Shown here piece by piece: positions 19,753-29,625 of a stretch of DNA of 64,000 nt. The stretch comes from Gemmatimonadota bacterium (lineage in GTDB: Bacteria; Gemmatimonadota; Gemmatimonadetes; Palauibacterales; Palauibacteraceae), in the NCBI GenBank assembly GCA_029262175.1, contig JAJCZV010000073.1, positions 1-64,000 on the forward strand, given 5' to 3'. Position 1 is the first letter of the stretch. The number at the start of each line of letters is the position of its first letter. Made by a program: the position numbers and the translations under genes. The notes under the pieces were generated by a model, which was not told where the DNA came from, ran no database searches, and worked only from the letters and a program-made list of their open reading frames with translations.

Positions 19753-20645
19753 CGGGCTTGCGTGGTGACGAAGCGGCGGATCAAGCGGCGGCACCGCTCC
19801 GCATCCCTTAGGAGGGGATGGTGGTCGACCCCGGGGAGAGGCGTCAGGGACCAGGACGGCAGGCTCCTTTGGAGCGCCTGCACGCTCTCGATCGGCGCCG
19901 TATCGTCTACCTCGCCGTGCACGCAAAGCACGGACAACTCAGTCGAAAGCCGCTCTATCTCCGCTCGAACATCGAACCGATACACGCCCTCCCACATGGT
20001 CGAGGTGAACGAGCGCCATGTATGCGCGACGAGATCCTCCACGACCTCGCGTGGCATGTTCGGCAGGACCCGAGGTAGCCAGCGCCGCAGCAATCGTCGG
20101 GTCGCCATGCAAGTGAGCGACGCGAAAAGCAGGTTCCTGAAAACCCATCTTTCGGGGGCGGGACGAGCCGCGAAGTGTAGTCGGGCAGTCGATTCGTCCG
20201 CGAAGAGCGGCAGGCTGATGAGAACGAGTCCGCACACTTTTGCGGGATGCGCCGCAGCGTAGGCTATCGCGACGATGGCGCCGTAGGAGTGACCCACCAG
20301 CGTTACGGGGCCTTTGTCCCTGATCGTATCGTGCAGCTCTTGCACGTGCCGGTCGACGGTGTATCGCGTCCAGGGTTTGGGCGATTCCCCGAACCCCAGC
20401 AAGTCGACGGCTATCAGACGATGATCGACCGACAGTGGCCAAACTCGACGCATCCAGTAACGGGCAGTCCCAGCGATCCCGTGCAGAAAGACTAAGGACG
20501 GACCTCGGTCGCCGATCTCCTCCGTGTGTAGGCCTCCCACTGAAGATCTCTTCGAACCGGGGAGCCACGCCGGACGGCGACCCTCAATGCGTGGTTGAGC
20601 ACCGGCAGAAACCCTGCCGTGCAACGCGCTCACGTTTGCCTGCAT
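19749..20645 (-). CDS. Alpha/beta hydrolase
   Basis: VFLHGIAGTARYW, VGHSYGA nucleophile motif, PGVDHHPLL. Confidence 0.87.
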   Translation of the reverse strand: MQANVSALHGRVSAGAQPRIEGRRPAWLPGSKRSSVGGLHTEEIGDRGPSLVFLHGIAGTARYWMRRVWPLSVDHRLIAVDLLGFGESPKPWTRYTVDRHVQELHDTIRDKGPVTLVGHSYGAIVAIAYAAAHPAKVCGLVLISLPLFADESTARLHFAARPAPERWVFRNLLFASLTCMATRRLLRRWLPRVLPNMPREVVEDLVAHTWRSFTSTMWEGVYRFDVRAEIERLSTELSVLCVHGEVDDTAPIESVQALQRSLPSWSLTPLPGVDHHPLLRDAERCRRLIRRFVTTQAR

Positions 20646-20708
20646 TCTGACCTCCTCGTCTACCCCAGGCTCGCCGCTAGCGCCCGGCTCAGTCTCGAAC
20701 CGGAGCGG

Positions 20709-21752
20709 TCAAGCGGTCAAAAAGTCCTGTCGCATGCCGAGCGCCTCGTCGGTGATTCGCATCGATTCGTCGCCGTTCTGCACGGTCCCGGCGAGCGCAC
20801 GGACGGCGTCCACGTTCTCGGGAATCACGATGGCCTCGTTGTTCACCTGATAGGTGTAGTAGAGCTCGCGACCATTCACTGTCAGCACGTCTTCCCACAA
20901 GGCGACCTCCCACATGTCGCCGCGGGGACGGCCGAGATCTTTCATCAGCTCTATCGTGCTGTTCAACGCCACGATCCCGTCGCTCATTCGGACGGTGGCG
21001 ATCCGAGGGGCCGCCGCGAACGCGGCGAGAACGTCCTCAGCATCGCAAACCCGGCTTAGGGTGACGATCCAGTAGTGGTTGTGCATCTGAGTGTGTGAGG
21101 CTTTCGCCGCGATCGTGACGACATCGAGCTCGGGGATGACCGTCTGCGCGTCGGGCCCCTGATGACTGGGGATATGCGGCTCGGGCACCACCGTGTTCAT
21201 GATGCCTCCATGGTCCGACTCCCACGGATCCGTGGCCCGACGAATCAACACGCCGCGCGCTTTCTCGAGCAATCCCGCGTCACGAAGCGCCCCTAGGGTC
21301 CGGACCGTGCTCGTCGTGTTGCACGAAACCACGCGGGTCGCATCGCGCCCTACGGCGCTCTGATAGTTCGCCTGCGCGACAAAAGAATGTCCCGTCAGAC
21401 TATGGCTTTCGCCGCCCTGTAGGATCGCCTTGACGCCTGCTCGCTTATAGCGCTCCAGGTTCTTCGCGCCGACACCCTTCGGCGTGCAGTCCACCATCAC
21501 ATCAACGGCTCCGAGGAGGTCGTCCAACGTTCCGGCAATGGGGACCCCGGCAGCCTCCATCTCCTCTCTCCTGTCCGAAGCCGCGGCGTACACCGGAACT
21601 TCGCGAACCACCGCGGCCTTGATCCGGTAGTCGCTCGTGACGTCACCGACGCCCACGAGCCGCATGTCGGGCTGGGATCGGACCGCATCGGCCACGCGCT
21701 TCCCAATCACACCGTAGCCGTTTACCCCTACCGCTATCTTTTCTGTCCCCAT
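20709..21752 (-). CDS. Type II (archaeal-type) glyceraldehyde-3-phosphate dehydrogenase
   Basis: VGVNGYGVIGKRVADAV, VDCTPKGVGAKN, VSCNTTSTVRT, KASHTQMHNHYW, NNEAIVIPENVDA. Confidence 0.88.
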   Translation of the reverse strand: MGTEKIAVGVNGYGVIGKRVADAVRSQPDMRLVGVGDVTSDYRIKAAVVREVPVYAAASDRREEMEAAGVPIAGTLDDLLGAVDVMVDCTPKGVGAKNLERYKRAGVKAILQGGESHSLTGHSFVAQANYQSAVGRDATRVVSCNTTSTVRTLGALRDAGLLEKARGVLIRRATDPWESDHGGIMNTVVPEPHIPSHQGPDAQTVIPELDVVTIAAKASHTQMHNHYWIVTLSRVCDAEDVLAAFAAAPRIATVRMSDGIVALNSTIELMKDLGRPRGDMWEVALWEDVLTVNGRELYYTYQVNNEAIVIPENVDAVRALAGTVQNGDESMRITDEALGMRQDFLTA

Positions 21753-21812
21753 GAGTTCCTCCACCGTTGGCGGCGTCCTCTCTCGACGGCGCCGGTCGAC
21801 CCGAGCTGCCCA

Positions 21813-24233
21813 TCACGTGTTGGCGGGAATCGCCCCGGACCCGGTTGGCGAGGTACCCGCCAGCCGGGTCCGCTTGAGCAGGAGCGCGTTTATCGCCACG
21901 AGAGCCGAGCTCCCGGACATGGCGAGTGCCGCCACTTCCGGACTGATTACTAGCGGGTAAAACACCCCGGCGGCCGCCGGGAAGGCCAGTACGTTGTAGC
22001 CCACGGCCCAGGTCAGATTCTGGTGCATTTTGCGCAGGGTAGCGCGCGACAACTCGATCGCCACCAGGACGTCCTGCGGATCGCTTCGCATAAGGACGAC
22101 ATCGGCGCTATCGATCGCGACGTCGGTACCGGCACCGATCGCGAACCCGACGTTGGCCTGCGTCAACGCGGGCGCATCGTTGACTCCGTCTCCCACCATG
22201 CCGACCCTTTTGCCGTCGTTTTGTAGCTCTTTGATCTTTTCGGCCTTTTCGCCGGGTAAGACGTCGGCAATCACGATTTCAATGCCGAGTTCCCGCGCGA
22301 TCCGCTCACCGGTCGCGCGGTTGTCGCCGGTGAGCATGACTACCTCGACCGCTCGCTCGCGCATCCGCCGGACCATCTCCACCGAAGTAGGCCGCGGGGC
22401 ATCCGCGATGGCGATGACACCGGTGAGCTTGCCGCCGTGCGCGAGGTGGACCACGGTCTGCCCAGCGGCCTGCAGTCGCTCAGCCTCTGTGGCGAGGCCA
22501 GCCATGTCGACCGCTTCCTCGTCCATCAGCCGTCGGTTTCCGAGCAACGCGGTACGGCCGCCCACCTCTGCCCGGGCCCCTTTGCCCTCGATGTTCTCGA
22601 ATACCGAGAGCGGCTCGAGAGGGAGCCCCTCAGCCCGCCGCTTGATCGCCTCGGCGAGCGGGTGGTCGGACCCTTGCTCTACCGTCGCGGCGAGCGCCAG
22701 CACCTCGTCCTCCGTTGCTCCGGACGCCGCCACGATCTCCACCACGTCCGGCTGCCCCATCGTGAGGGTGCCGGTCTTATCGAACACCACCATGTCGAGC
22801 TTCGTGGCCTCCTCGAGCGCGGATGCGTTCTTGAACAGGATCCCTTTGGCGGCCCCGAGCCCCGTACCCACCATGACGGCCATTGGGGTCGCCAGCCCCA
22901 GAGCGTCAGGACAGGCGATGACGAACACGGTGATGGTGAGCGTCACGGCGAACAGCATCGTCTGTCCGATCCACCAGAACCAGATCGCGAAAGTGGCCAG
23001 TCCGATGACGATCGCGATCACGACGAGCCACTGTGACGCCTTGTCCGCGAGCAGCTGTGCGGGCGCCTTGGAGTTCTGTGCCTCTTGCACCAGCTTGACG
23101 ATCTGGGCCAAGGCCGTTTCGGCTCCCACTTTGGTGGCTCGGTAGGTGAAGCTCCCGCTCTTATTGATGGTGGCGCCGATGACCTCGTCGCCCGGCGTTT
23201 TTGCCACGGGCATCGATTCGCCCGTCAGCATCGACTCGTCCACCTGCGACTGGCCCTCCAGCACTTCTCCATCCACTGGGATCTTGTTGCCCGGACGGAT
23301 GACTACTACGTCGCCGAGGGCCACTTCGGCGGTCGGCAACTCGACCTCGCCGCCGTCTCGGCGCACCGTGGCCATCGGGGGAGCCAGATCCATGAGCGAT
23401 CGAATGGCATCGGAAGCGCCGGCGCGGGCTCGCATCTCCAGCCAGTGGCCGAGAAGGATGAACACCAAGAGCACCGCCACGGCCTCATAGAACTGCACGC
23501 CCTCGAAGAAGAACGTCGCGCCGACGCTGAACCCGTAGCCCGTGCCGACCGAGAGCACCACCAGCACGGCCATGTTGAGCACGCCGTTCGCGAGCGCTCG
23601 CCTTGCTGCGACGAAAAACGGCCAGCTCGGATAGATCACCGCGACGGTGGCGAGAACGAACAGCCATAGGTCGAGATCCAGACCGAAGGGCGGCGTGGGT
23701 GGCGCGAAGAGGTCGCCCATGGGCGAATAGATGAAGATGGGTACGGTGAACACGAGGCAGACCCAAAAGCGATTGCGCATATCGCGCACCATGGCCTGCA
23801 TATCCATGCCCCCACCGTGGCCCATCTCGTGGGCCGTCTCGTCTTTCGACCCGCCGGGTTCGGGATGCCCTCCGTGCTCGGTGTTTGGGGCGGGCGCGCC
23901 CTGCTCCGGCTCGTACTCCGCCACCGGCTGCGCGCGAGCCCCGTGGCTTGCGTGATCCGCTCCCGTCATCTCTGCACCGCCGCTCGCCGGACCCTCAGAA
24001 AGGCCCACGTGTCGTGGCAACTGCTGCCCGGAACAGTGGTAGCCGCATGCGCGTACGGCGGCCTCGATGGTCTGGAGATCGGTGTCCGATTGGTCAAAAA
24101 CCACCGTGGCGGAACCGGCCACGTAGTTGACCTCGACCTTCTCAACGCCGTCGAGCCGGGCCAGCTTCTTCTCCACCCCGCGGGCGCTCAGTACCGAGAC
24201 CAAGCCGCCGACCTCGAGGGTCACGGTCCTCAT
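21813..24233 (-). CDS. Heavy-metal translocating P-type ATPase with CPD motif
   Basis: Cys-less N-terminal HMA-like domain, His-rich linker, [32 protein letters not shown]. Confidence 0.92.
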   Translation of the reverse strand: MRTVTLEVGGLVSVLSARGVEKKLARLDGVEKVEVNYVAGSATVVFDQSDTDLQTIEAAVRACGYHCSGQQLPRHVGLSEGPASGGAEMTGADHASHGARAQPVAEYEPEQGAPAPNTEHGGHPEPGGSKDETAHEMGHGGGMDMQAMVRDMRNRFWVCLVFTVPIFIYSPMGDLFAPPTPPFGLDLDLWLFVLATVAVIYPSWPFFVAARRALANGVLNMAVLVVLSVGTGYGFSVGATFFFEGVQFYEAVAVLLVFILLGHWLEMRARAGASDAIRSLMDLAPPMATVRRDGGEVELPTAEVALGDVVVIRPGNKIPVDGEVLEGQSQVDESMLTGESMPVAKTPGDEVIGATINKSGSFTYRATKVGAETALAQIVKLVQEAQNSKAPAQLLADKASQWLVVIAIVIGLATFAIWFWWIGQTMLFAVTLTITVFVIACPDALGLATPMAVMVGTGLGAAKGILFKNASALEEATKLDMVVFDKTGTLTMGQPDVVEIVAASGATEDEVLALAATVEQGSDHPLAEAIKRRAEGLPLEPLSVFENIEGKGARAEVGGRTALLGNRRLMDEEAVDMAGLATEAERLQAAGQTVVHLAHGGKLTGVIAIADAPRPTSVEMVRRMRERAVEVVMLTGDNRATGERIARELGIEIVIADVLPGEKAEKIKELQNDGKRVGMVGDGVNDAPALTQANVGFAIGAGTDVAIDSADVVLMRSDPQDVLVAIELSRATLRKMHQNLTWAVGYNVLAFPAAAGVFYPLVISPEVAALAMSGSSALVAINALLLKRTRLAGTSPTGSGAIPANT

Positions 24234-24285
24234 CGAAATCCCTCCAGTCTTGACGGGGATGTTGCGAGCTCGACTTCTCGGAGCA

Positions 24286-24423
24286 TCAGCTGGAGGATGC
24301 TTGGTCCCCGTCTGTAGCTCCTGTGTCGGCGGCAGCGTGGCGGCGGCGCGCACGCCAACCGACGAGGGCGAACACCAGAAGCAGTACGACGCCGCTGATC
24401 ACGGTCAAGGTCTCCGGATTCAC
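24286..24423 (-). CDS. Small single-TM ORF between ATPase and methyltransferase genes
   Basis: GTG-start 45 aa: (M)[44 protein letters not shown]; not in ORF track. Confidence 0.4.
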   Translation of the reverse strand: MNPETLTVISGVVLLLVFALVGWRARRRHAAADTGATDGDQASSS

Positions 24424-25044
24424 TTAGGCCTCCTGTATCTCTACGAGGGCGCGGCGAGGTATAAACATCGGCACGCGACGCTGATATTGACGATACTCAT
24501 CTCCGAACTTCTCGAGCACCTGCCGCTCCTCTTTGCGGGCAAGCAGGGCGTACGCCCCAACGATGATCGGGAAAGCGGCGACAGAGACGACAGTTGGCCA
24601 ATGCACGATCCCTTCACCGAAGATGATCATGAACAGACCCGTATATTGAGGGTGACGCATCTTCGCATAAACGCCGTCGGTCACCAGCCGGTTCTCGCGG
24701 CGCGCTTGATAGATCGCACGCCAACCCTCGACAACCAGACCCGCGCCGGAAAACACGATCAAGTAGCCGAGTACCATGGCGACGATGTGTGCGGCCGGGT
24801 TCCCAGACAGCTGCACCCACAGGTTGCCGCCCTCGGCCCAGGCGAGGTCCAGGCCGAAGAATCGCGCCAGAAGGTAGATCGTCAGCGGGAACCCGTACAT
24901 CTCCGCGTAGAACGCGATGATGAACGCCTGGAGGACCCCGACTCGAGTCCACTCCTTCCAGCTTCCGGGAGCCAGATATCGATAGAGCAGCCAGGACACG
25001 ATCACGATGACGATGACTGCGATGCCCCACATTCCGACGTGCAC
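24424..25044 (-). CDS. Isoprenylcysteine carboxyl methyltransferase (ICMT)/PEMT-like membrane methyltransferase
   Basis: RRENRLVTDGVYAKMRHPQYTGLFMII ... EERQVLEKFGDEYRQYQRRVPMFIPR. Confidence 0.88.
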   Translation of the reverse strand: MHVGMWGIAVIVIVIVSWLLYRYLAPGSWKEWTRVGVLQAFIIAFYAEMYGFPLTIYLLARFFGLDLAWAEGGNLWVQLSGNPAAHIVAMVLGYLIVFSGAGLVVEGWRAIYQARRENRLVTDGVYAKMRHPQYTGLFMIIFGEGIVHWPTVVSVAAFPIIVGAYALLARKEERQVLEKFGDEYRQYQRRVPMFIPRRALVEIQEA

Positions 25045-25102
25045 AAGACTTCTCCTTTGGCGAACTGCTACGCTAGACTAGGGAGTCGTCTGTGGGGGCC
25101 GC

Positions 25103-25130
25103 GTGAGCTTTTCCTGAAGATCTCTTCATT
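25103..25130 (-). promoter_or_regulatory. 11-bp-phased repeat element upstream of ICMT-like gene
   Basis: minus strand AATGAA-GAGAT-CTTCAG-GAAAA-GCTCAC, 58 bp before start. Confidence 0.5.
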
Positions 25131-25233
25131 CGCGTTCGCCCGTCCCCCTGCATGTAGGGAGCAACCTCTATTGCTTGTTCCTGGGTGACGGCGAGCCATG
25201 CTTCAGAGCGAAGGCTCATAACGGAGGACGGAC

Positions 25234-25983
25234 GTGACTACAACCGATCATCTCTCTAATGCCGACGACTTGGATCAACTTGGAATCCAGGATTCGCTCG
25301 CAGACCTGTTCACCTCGCACCTGCTCGCGGACATGCCGATCCCGGACCACGCGAGAGTCGAACTCATTGCCGCCGAAACGAGACGGGCCTTCGAGCGACT
25401 CGCACATGTGCGTAAGGCCGTGTCCATCTTCGGATCCGCGCAGGCGGAGCCGACCAAGCGCTGGGGAGGTGCGGGGCGGGACCTGGCGCGGAGGTTGGTC
25501 GAAGAGGACTTCGCGGTGATCACTGGAGGCGGCCCGGGCCTCATGGAGGCGGCGAGCATGGGGGCGCGCGGACGCGGCTCTCTCTCGATCGGGCTCACGA
25601 TCGACCTCGCCTCGCAGGAGGCTGTGAATCCCTACGTCGAGCTGGAGGTCCCCTTCCACTACTTCTTCCTCCGTAAGCTCGCCTTCATCAAATACTCGTG
25701 CGCGTTCGTGTGCCTACCCGGCGGGTTCGGGACCCTCGACGAGCTGTTCGAGGCGCTGAACCTCGTCAGCACTCAAAAGCTTCAGCCCTTCCCGATCTTG
25801 CTCTTCGGATCCGAGTACTGGGAGGGCTTGGTGTCGTGGTTGGGCACCGAGGCCGTCGGCGCGGGCACGCTGACCGACGATCGAATGGCCCTCCTCGAGG
25901 TAGTGGACGATCCCGCTACCGTTGTCGATCGAGTACGGGAGTGTCACAAAGCTCTGTGCAACGCGCGAGGTGTAGACGGATAA
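25234..25983 (+). CDS. LOG family protein (TIGR00730-type Rossmann fold)
   Basis: GGGPGLMEAASMGARG, CLPGGFGTLDELFEALNLVSTQKLQPFPILLFG; GTG start, ggagg RBS. Confidence 0.9.
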   Translation: MTTTDHLSNADDLDQLGIQDSLADLFTSHLLADMPIPDHARVELIAAETRRAFERLAHVRKAVSIFGSAQAEPTKRWGGAGRDLARRLVEEDFAVITGGGPGLMEAASMGARGRGSLSIGLTIDLASQEAVNPYVELEVPFHYFFLRKLAFIKYSCAFVCLPGGFGTLDELFEALNLVSTQKLQPFPILLFGSEYWEGLVSWLGTEAVGAGTLTDDRMALLEVVDDPATVVDRVRECHKALCNARGVDG

Positions 25984-26088
25984 CCTTCCGTGCCGCGCGA
26001 ACCGGCCGGGGTCGCGCGCAATCCGCGCGAATCGTCAGTCGCGGTGCTCCGAGAGCCGCAATTTCGATCGTCCTCGAACGCGTTCGCG

Positions 26089-26175
26089 TTAGCTCGACGG
26101 CGGCGTGCGAATATAGAAAAGATAGATGAGGACACCGGCGCAGATTACCATCGCTGCTACAACCAGATTGATCAT
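26089..26175 (-). CDS. Putative 28-aa single-TM microprotein
   Basis: MINLVVAAMVICAGVLIYLFYIRTPPSS* read by eye; not in ORF track. Confidence 0.3.
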   Translation of the reverse strand: MINLVVAAMVICAGVLIYLFYIRTPPSS

Positions 26176-26316
26176 GCGTAACTGTCACCTTTCCACTCAC
26201 CCGAGAGACGCACACTACCGACCCTCTCTCGGCATCGTCGACGCGCGGATCTTGAGCGCGTTTACATCCACCAGGACGCCTTCCCCGCCGCTAGCGCGAC
26301 ACGGCGCCTCCCGAAA

Positions 26317-27150
26317 CTAGCGCTTTCGCGCAGCCGCGCGGGCGGCGAGCCAGCCCCCCACCCCGGCCTGTCTAGCGCAACCTCGAACAGCTTCGTGCAC
26401 CCGCTCGTCATCCGAGAGCTGCACAGCATCCAGCATGGCGTCCAGGGCGCGCCGATGGCGGCGCCAACTGAGCAACAGCGCGAATATCGTCGCGATGGCC
26501 AGTGCGGCGGCCGAGCCCACCGCGAAGCTTCGAACTTGGCTGACTGTCGACGACTCGCTCACGGTCCGGTCGAGGTCCGTGATCCGGGCGCGGAGAGAAT
26601 CCGTCAGGTCACGCATCAAGGCGTGGAGCGCCGGCTGCAACTGCTCTTGCAGTCCGGCCGCCAATCCGACCGAAAGATGGTGGGCCAGGGTGTCCCCGAC
26701 GAGCCCGAAAGAGGACGCCAAACTACGCTCGAGAGCTGGCGTCGCAACGGCCGGCAGCGTGCGGCTCAACCGGCTTGCCCGGGAGTCGATCACATCGAAG
26801 CTGCGCTCGAGGAGCTGCTCCACTGCTTCGCTCAGCGACCCCCGAACGCCTTGCGCTAGCCGAACAGAGGAACTATCGGCCTCAGCCCGTACCTGGCGCG
26901 TCATCGAATCCCACGTTGCGCGGGCCGGCGAAAGGACCGCCTCGCGAAACTCTCGACCCAGGTAGACGCCGACGGAATCGGCCAGTCTTCCCTCCATCGA
27001 GATGAGCGTGCTCTCCTGAGCCACGAGCCTCTCGATCGCCCCATCCGCCAAGGAACGACCTGCTGAACGCGTAGCACCGCACGCAGTCAAGATGATCGCG
27101 GAGGCCCCGACCGATAGCAGAAAACTTGTCCGTCTCCGCCCACTCTTCAT
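26317..27150 (-). CDS. Predicted lipoprotein with coiled-coil region and C-terminal TM helix
   Basis: Lipobox ILTACG; long helical region; SFAVGSAAALAIATIFALLLSWRRHRR. Confidence 0.65.
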   Translation of the reverse strand: MKSGRRRTSFLLSVGASAIILTACGATRSAGRSLADGAIERLVAQESTLISMEGRLADSVGVYLGREFREAVLSPARATWDSMTRQVRAEADSSSVRLAQGVRGSLSEAVEQLLERSFDVIDSRASRLSRTLPAVATPALERSLASSFGLVGDTLAHHLSVGLAAGLQEQLQPALHALMRDLTDSLRARITDLDRTVSESSTVSQVRSFAVGSAAALAIATIFALLLSWRRHRRALDAMLDAVQLSDDERVHEAVRGCARQAGVGGWLAARAAARKR

Positions 27151-27333
27151 ACGCCGATCTCCGCACGAGCCTGAAAAAAGGCGAGCATGCGATCCAGCGG
27201 GTCCATCCGCACCTCGATGCCGAACAGCGTTCCGATCTGGAACCCGCGCCCGATCAAGGGTGACCGGCCGCGGGTTTAGAAGCCGAAGCTCCCTTCGACA
27301 AACCGTAAGCTCCACGCGCTTTATGCATTGCTG

Positions 27334-27600
27334 CTACGCCTCCGACGCAGTCCAGCGTTTCGCCAGCCAGTTGTGGAGCGGCACATAGACGAGCCCGGCA
27401 TAAACGCCGTAGAGAAACGATTCCACGAGACCGACCAGGAAGCCGACCGGCGTAAGCCACGTGAAGCCGGGAAGCACGGCCTCCAGGAACGAGGTCATGT
27501 GCAGCGATGCGGGCACCACGAGCCCATACAAGACGCAGACGGTGAACGAAACCGCGCCGAAGAGCGCGAGTGACCACGTGACGACTTTCAAATTCAACAT
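27334..27600 (-). CDS. DUF5676-like small membrane protein
   Basis: MTSFLEAVLPGFTWLTPVGFLVGLVESFLYGVYAGLVYVPLHNWLAKRW. Confidence 0.75.
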   Translation of the reverse strand: MLNLKVVTWSLALFGAVSFTVCVLYGLVVPASLHMTSFLEAVLPGFTWLTPVGFLVGLVESFLYGVYAGLVYVPLHNWLAKRWTASEA

Positions 27601-27686
27601 GACAATACCTCGCGAGTCCAAGGGTTTCGTTATGTCCGAGAACGGGGTTCGTGCCTCCGCCCGGCTCGGGGTTCGGTCGGCGGCGT

Positions 27687-27899
27687 CTATCTCGCTCGTT
27701 GGCCAGGGGCCTCTTCGCCGTGGTCGCCGCCTCCGCAGCCGCCGCCACCGTGACTGCCGCCACCGTGACTGCCATGGCCGCCGCCGTGACCGCTATGGCC
27801 GCCGCCGTGACCGCCGTGACCGCTGTGCATCTTCGTGTGCATCCATATGAAGAGCCCAGCCACCACGATCCAGAAGAAATTCTCTCGAAGGAAGTCCAT
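27687..27899 (-). CDS. Membrane-anchored His/Gly-rich small protein
   Basis: MDFLRENFFWIVVAGLFIWMHTKMHSGHGGHGGGHSGHGGGHGSHGGGSHGGGGCGGGDHGEEAPGQRAR. Confidence 0.65.
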   Translation of the reverse strand: MDFLRENFFWIVVAGLFIWMHTKMHSGHGGHGGGHSGHGGGHGSHGGGSHGGGGCGGGDHGEEAPGQRAR

Positions 27900-28013
27900 C
27901 TGTGCCTCCTGCGTGTTCTGTAGTCGCCACAACGGCGCGCTCCGGACCTCGCGAGGCGGGGATGCGTATGGGCCCCGCGATGGTTCCGCGCACATCATGC
28001 TAGACGGCCCGGC

Positions 28014-28052
28014 CTGAACCAGGGGTGAGCAAAGCGTGAACGGATCTTCATC
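28014..28052 (-). promoter_or_regulatory. 11-bp-phased repeat element upstream of His/Gly-rich protein gene
   Basis: minus strand GATGAA-GATCC-GTTCAC-GCTTT-GCTCAC-CCCTG-GTTCAG. Confidence 0.6.
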
Positions 28053-28111
28053 AAGCGTTGGAAGTGGGGAGGCGCTGAACACCCCCTGCCCCGGCCTTGC
28101 ACCGCGGGCCG

Positions 28112-28139
28112 CTTCACACCGACTTCACCGGTCCTTCAT
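28112..28139 (+). promoter_or_regulatory. 11-bp-phased repeat element upstream of cupredoxin gene
   Basis: CTTCAC-ACCGA-CTTCAC-CGGTC-CTTCAT, 85 bp before start. Confidence 0.6.
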
Positions 28140-28224
28140 TCAACACTACGTACTGTGGTGCTTCTGAGCGACGTGGCAGTGATGCGTTGCGGTCGGTAGA
28201 GATGGTTGAGCAGGGAGCCAGGCG

Positions 28225-28812
28225 ATGGGGACACGAGAGGGCCAGAGAATTAGTCGGCGTCCGCGCGGCATCCCGACGCGTCATCTATTGATTGGGTTGG
28301 CGGTCGGAGCGTCTGCGCTCGGCGCGGCCTGCGCAGAGCGGCCGGAGACGAGCCATGCCGAATCGGAATCCGGGCCGGACGCAGTTCTGGTCCTCATCGA
28401 AGAGGACGATTTTTCGATCGCGCCGGACACGATCCGGGTTCCTGCTGGACGGCCGGTCCGGTTGATCGTTCGAAACCGGGGGAGAGTTCCGCACGAGTTC
28501 ATGGCGGGCCGCGAGGTCTCCGACGGCCGCTTGGTGGACGATCTGTTCGCGAGAGCAGAGATTCACGACAGGAGCATCGGGCCTGGGAAGGGGGGAGGGG
28601 TCGTGGATCCCACGGTGATGGAGGAGGGGCACACCGCCATGTCGATGGCCGAGGACGAACCGGGACATGGGGTGATGCTCGCGCTTGAGCCGAGAGACTC
28701 GGCAACGCTCGTGTTCACGTTACCGACGGCGAGCCGCGGCAGTTGGGTCGCCGCCTGTCTCCTCCCCGGTCATTACGAGGCAGGCATGCGCGCGGTGATC
28801 GTCGTCGAGTAA
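28225..28812 (+). CDS. Cupredoxin-domain protein
   Basis: VPHEF and CLLPGHYEAGM type-I Cu ligand set (H, C, H, M); Tat/Sec-like N-terminus. Confidence 0.8.
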   Translation: MGTREGQRISRRPRGIPTRHLLIGLAVGASALGAACAERPETSHAESESGPDAVLVLIEEDDFSIAPDTIRVPAGRPVRLIVRNRGRVPHEFMAGREVSDGRLVDDLFARAEIHDRSIGPGKGGGVVDPTVMEEGHTAMSMAEDEPGHGVMLALEPRDSATLVFTLPTASRGSWVAACLLPGHYEAGMRAVIVVE

Positions 28813-28842
28813 GGCGGGGTTCAATCGTGCTGTTGATCTCAG

Positions 28843-29586
28843 ATGGAGAGGTACGTGCTTTCGGACGCCTATGTGTGGCCCGTTTGGTCGGCTGCTTTCC
28901 TCGTGCCCTGGGCGCTGTTGTACGTTGCGCTTCCCGCACACCGCGGCCGGATGCTGCGCGTCAGCGCCCTCACAGCCCCCTTCGGGCTCACGGAGCCAGT
29001 GTTCGTACCAGAGTACTGGAGCCCCCCTAGCCTCTTCGACCTCGCCCTTCGGACCGGGTTCGACATCGAGAGCGTTGTGTTCAGCTTCGCGATCGGCGGG
29101 ATCGGAGCGATTCTCTACGATGCCCTCACGCGTGCCCCCGGCGTCCAGCCGGTCAGTGCGACCGAACGTGGCCACAGGCGGCATCGGTTTCATCGCTTGG
29201 CGCTGACGGCACCAGTGGTGGTTTTCCTTCCGCTCTATCTGCTCGCGGGTTGGAATCCGATCTATCCGGCCCTTCTCGCCATGGCCAGCGGGGCGGCCGC
29301 AACGATAGCGTGCCGACCCGACTTGGCGACCAAGACCCTGGTCAGCGGTGTCGTGTTCCTGACATTGTACCTGGCTCTCGTAGGCGGCTCGGAGCTCTCG
29401 GCGCCGGGTTATGTCGAGCGCGTGTGGAACCTCGAGGCGCTCAGTGGCCTCTTCGTGTGGAAGCTACCGCTCGAGGAGTTGTTGTTCGCGGCGACGTTCG
29501 GTGCCTACTGGTCGGGGCTCTACGAGCACACCATGTGGGCCGGACGGGGACACCATTCGCGAGATCCCGCGAGCGACCCGGCATGA
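28843..29586 (+). CDS. Polytopic membrane protein, lycopene-cyclase-domain-like
   Basis: Multiple TM helices; PLEELLFAATFGAYWSGLYE and FSFAIGGIGAILYD resemble CrtYc/d-type repeats. Confidence 0.5.
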   Translation: MERYVLSDAYVWPVWSAAFLVPWALLYVALPAHRGRMLRVSALTAPFGLTEPVFVPEYWSPPSLFDLALRTGFDIESVVFSFAIGGIGAILYDALTRAPGVQPVSATERGHRRHRFHRLALTAPVVVFLPLYLLAGWNPIYPALLAMASGAAATIACRPDLATKTLVSGVVFLTLYLALVGGSELSAPGYVERVWNLEALSGLFVWKLPLEELLFAATFGAYWSGLYEHTMWAGRGHHSRDPASDPA

Positions 29587-29625
29587 GGTCCCGTAGTTGG
29601 CAGTGCCCCCCCACCGAAGGACGAC

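Noticed and set aside
25103-25141. Extension of the 11-bp element toward the LOG gene at 25234
   Set aside because: Only one half-site (CTTCAT at 25124) fits in the plus orientation; next candidate is out of phase
27740-27835. Repetitive ccgccgtgaccg DNA as a CRISPR array or minisatellite
   Set aside because: It is the coding sequence for the Gly/His-rich peptide on the minus strand; no spacer-repeat structure
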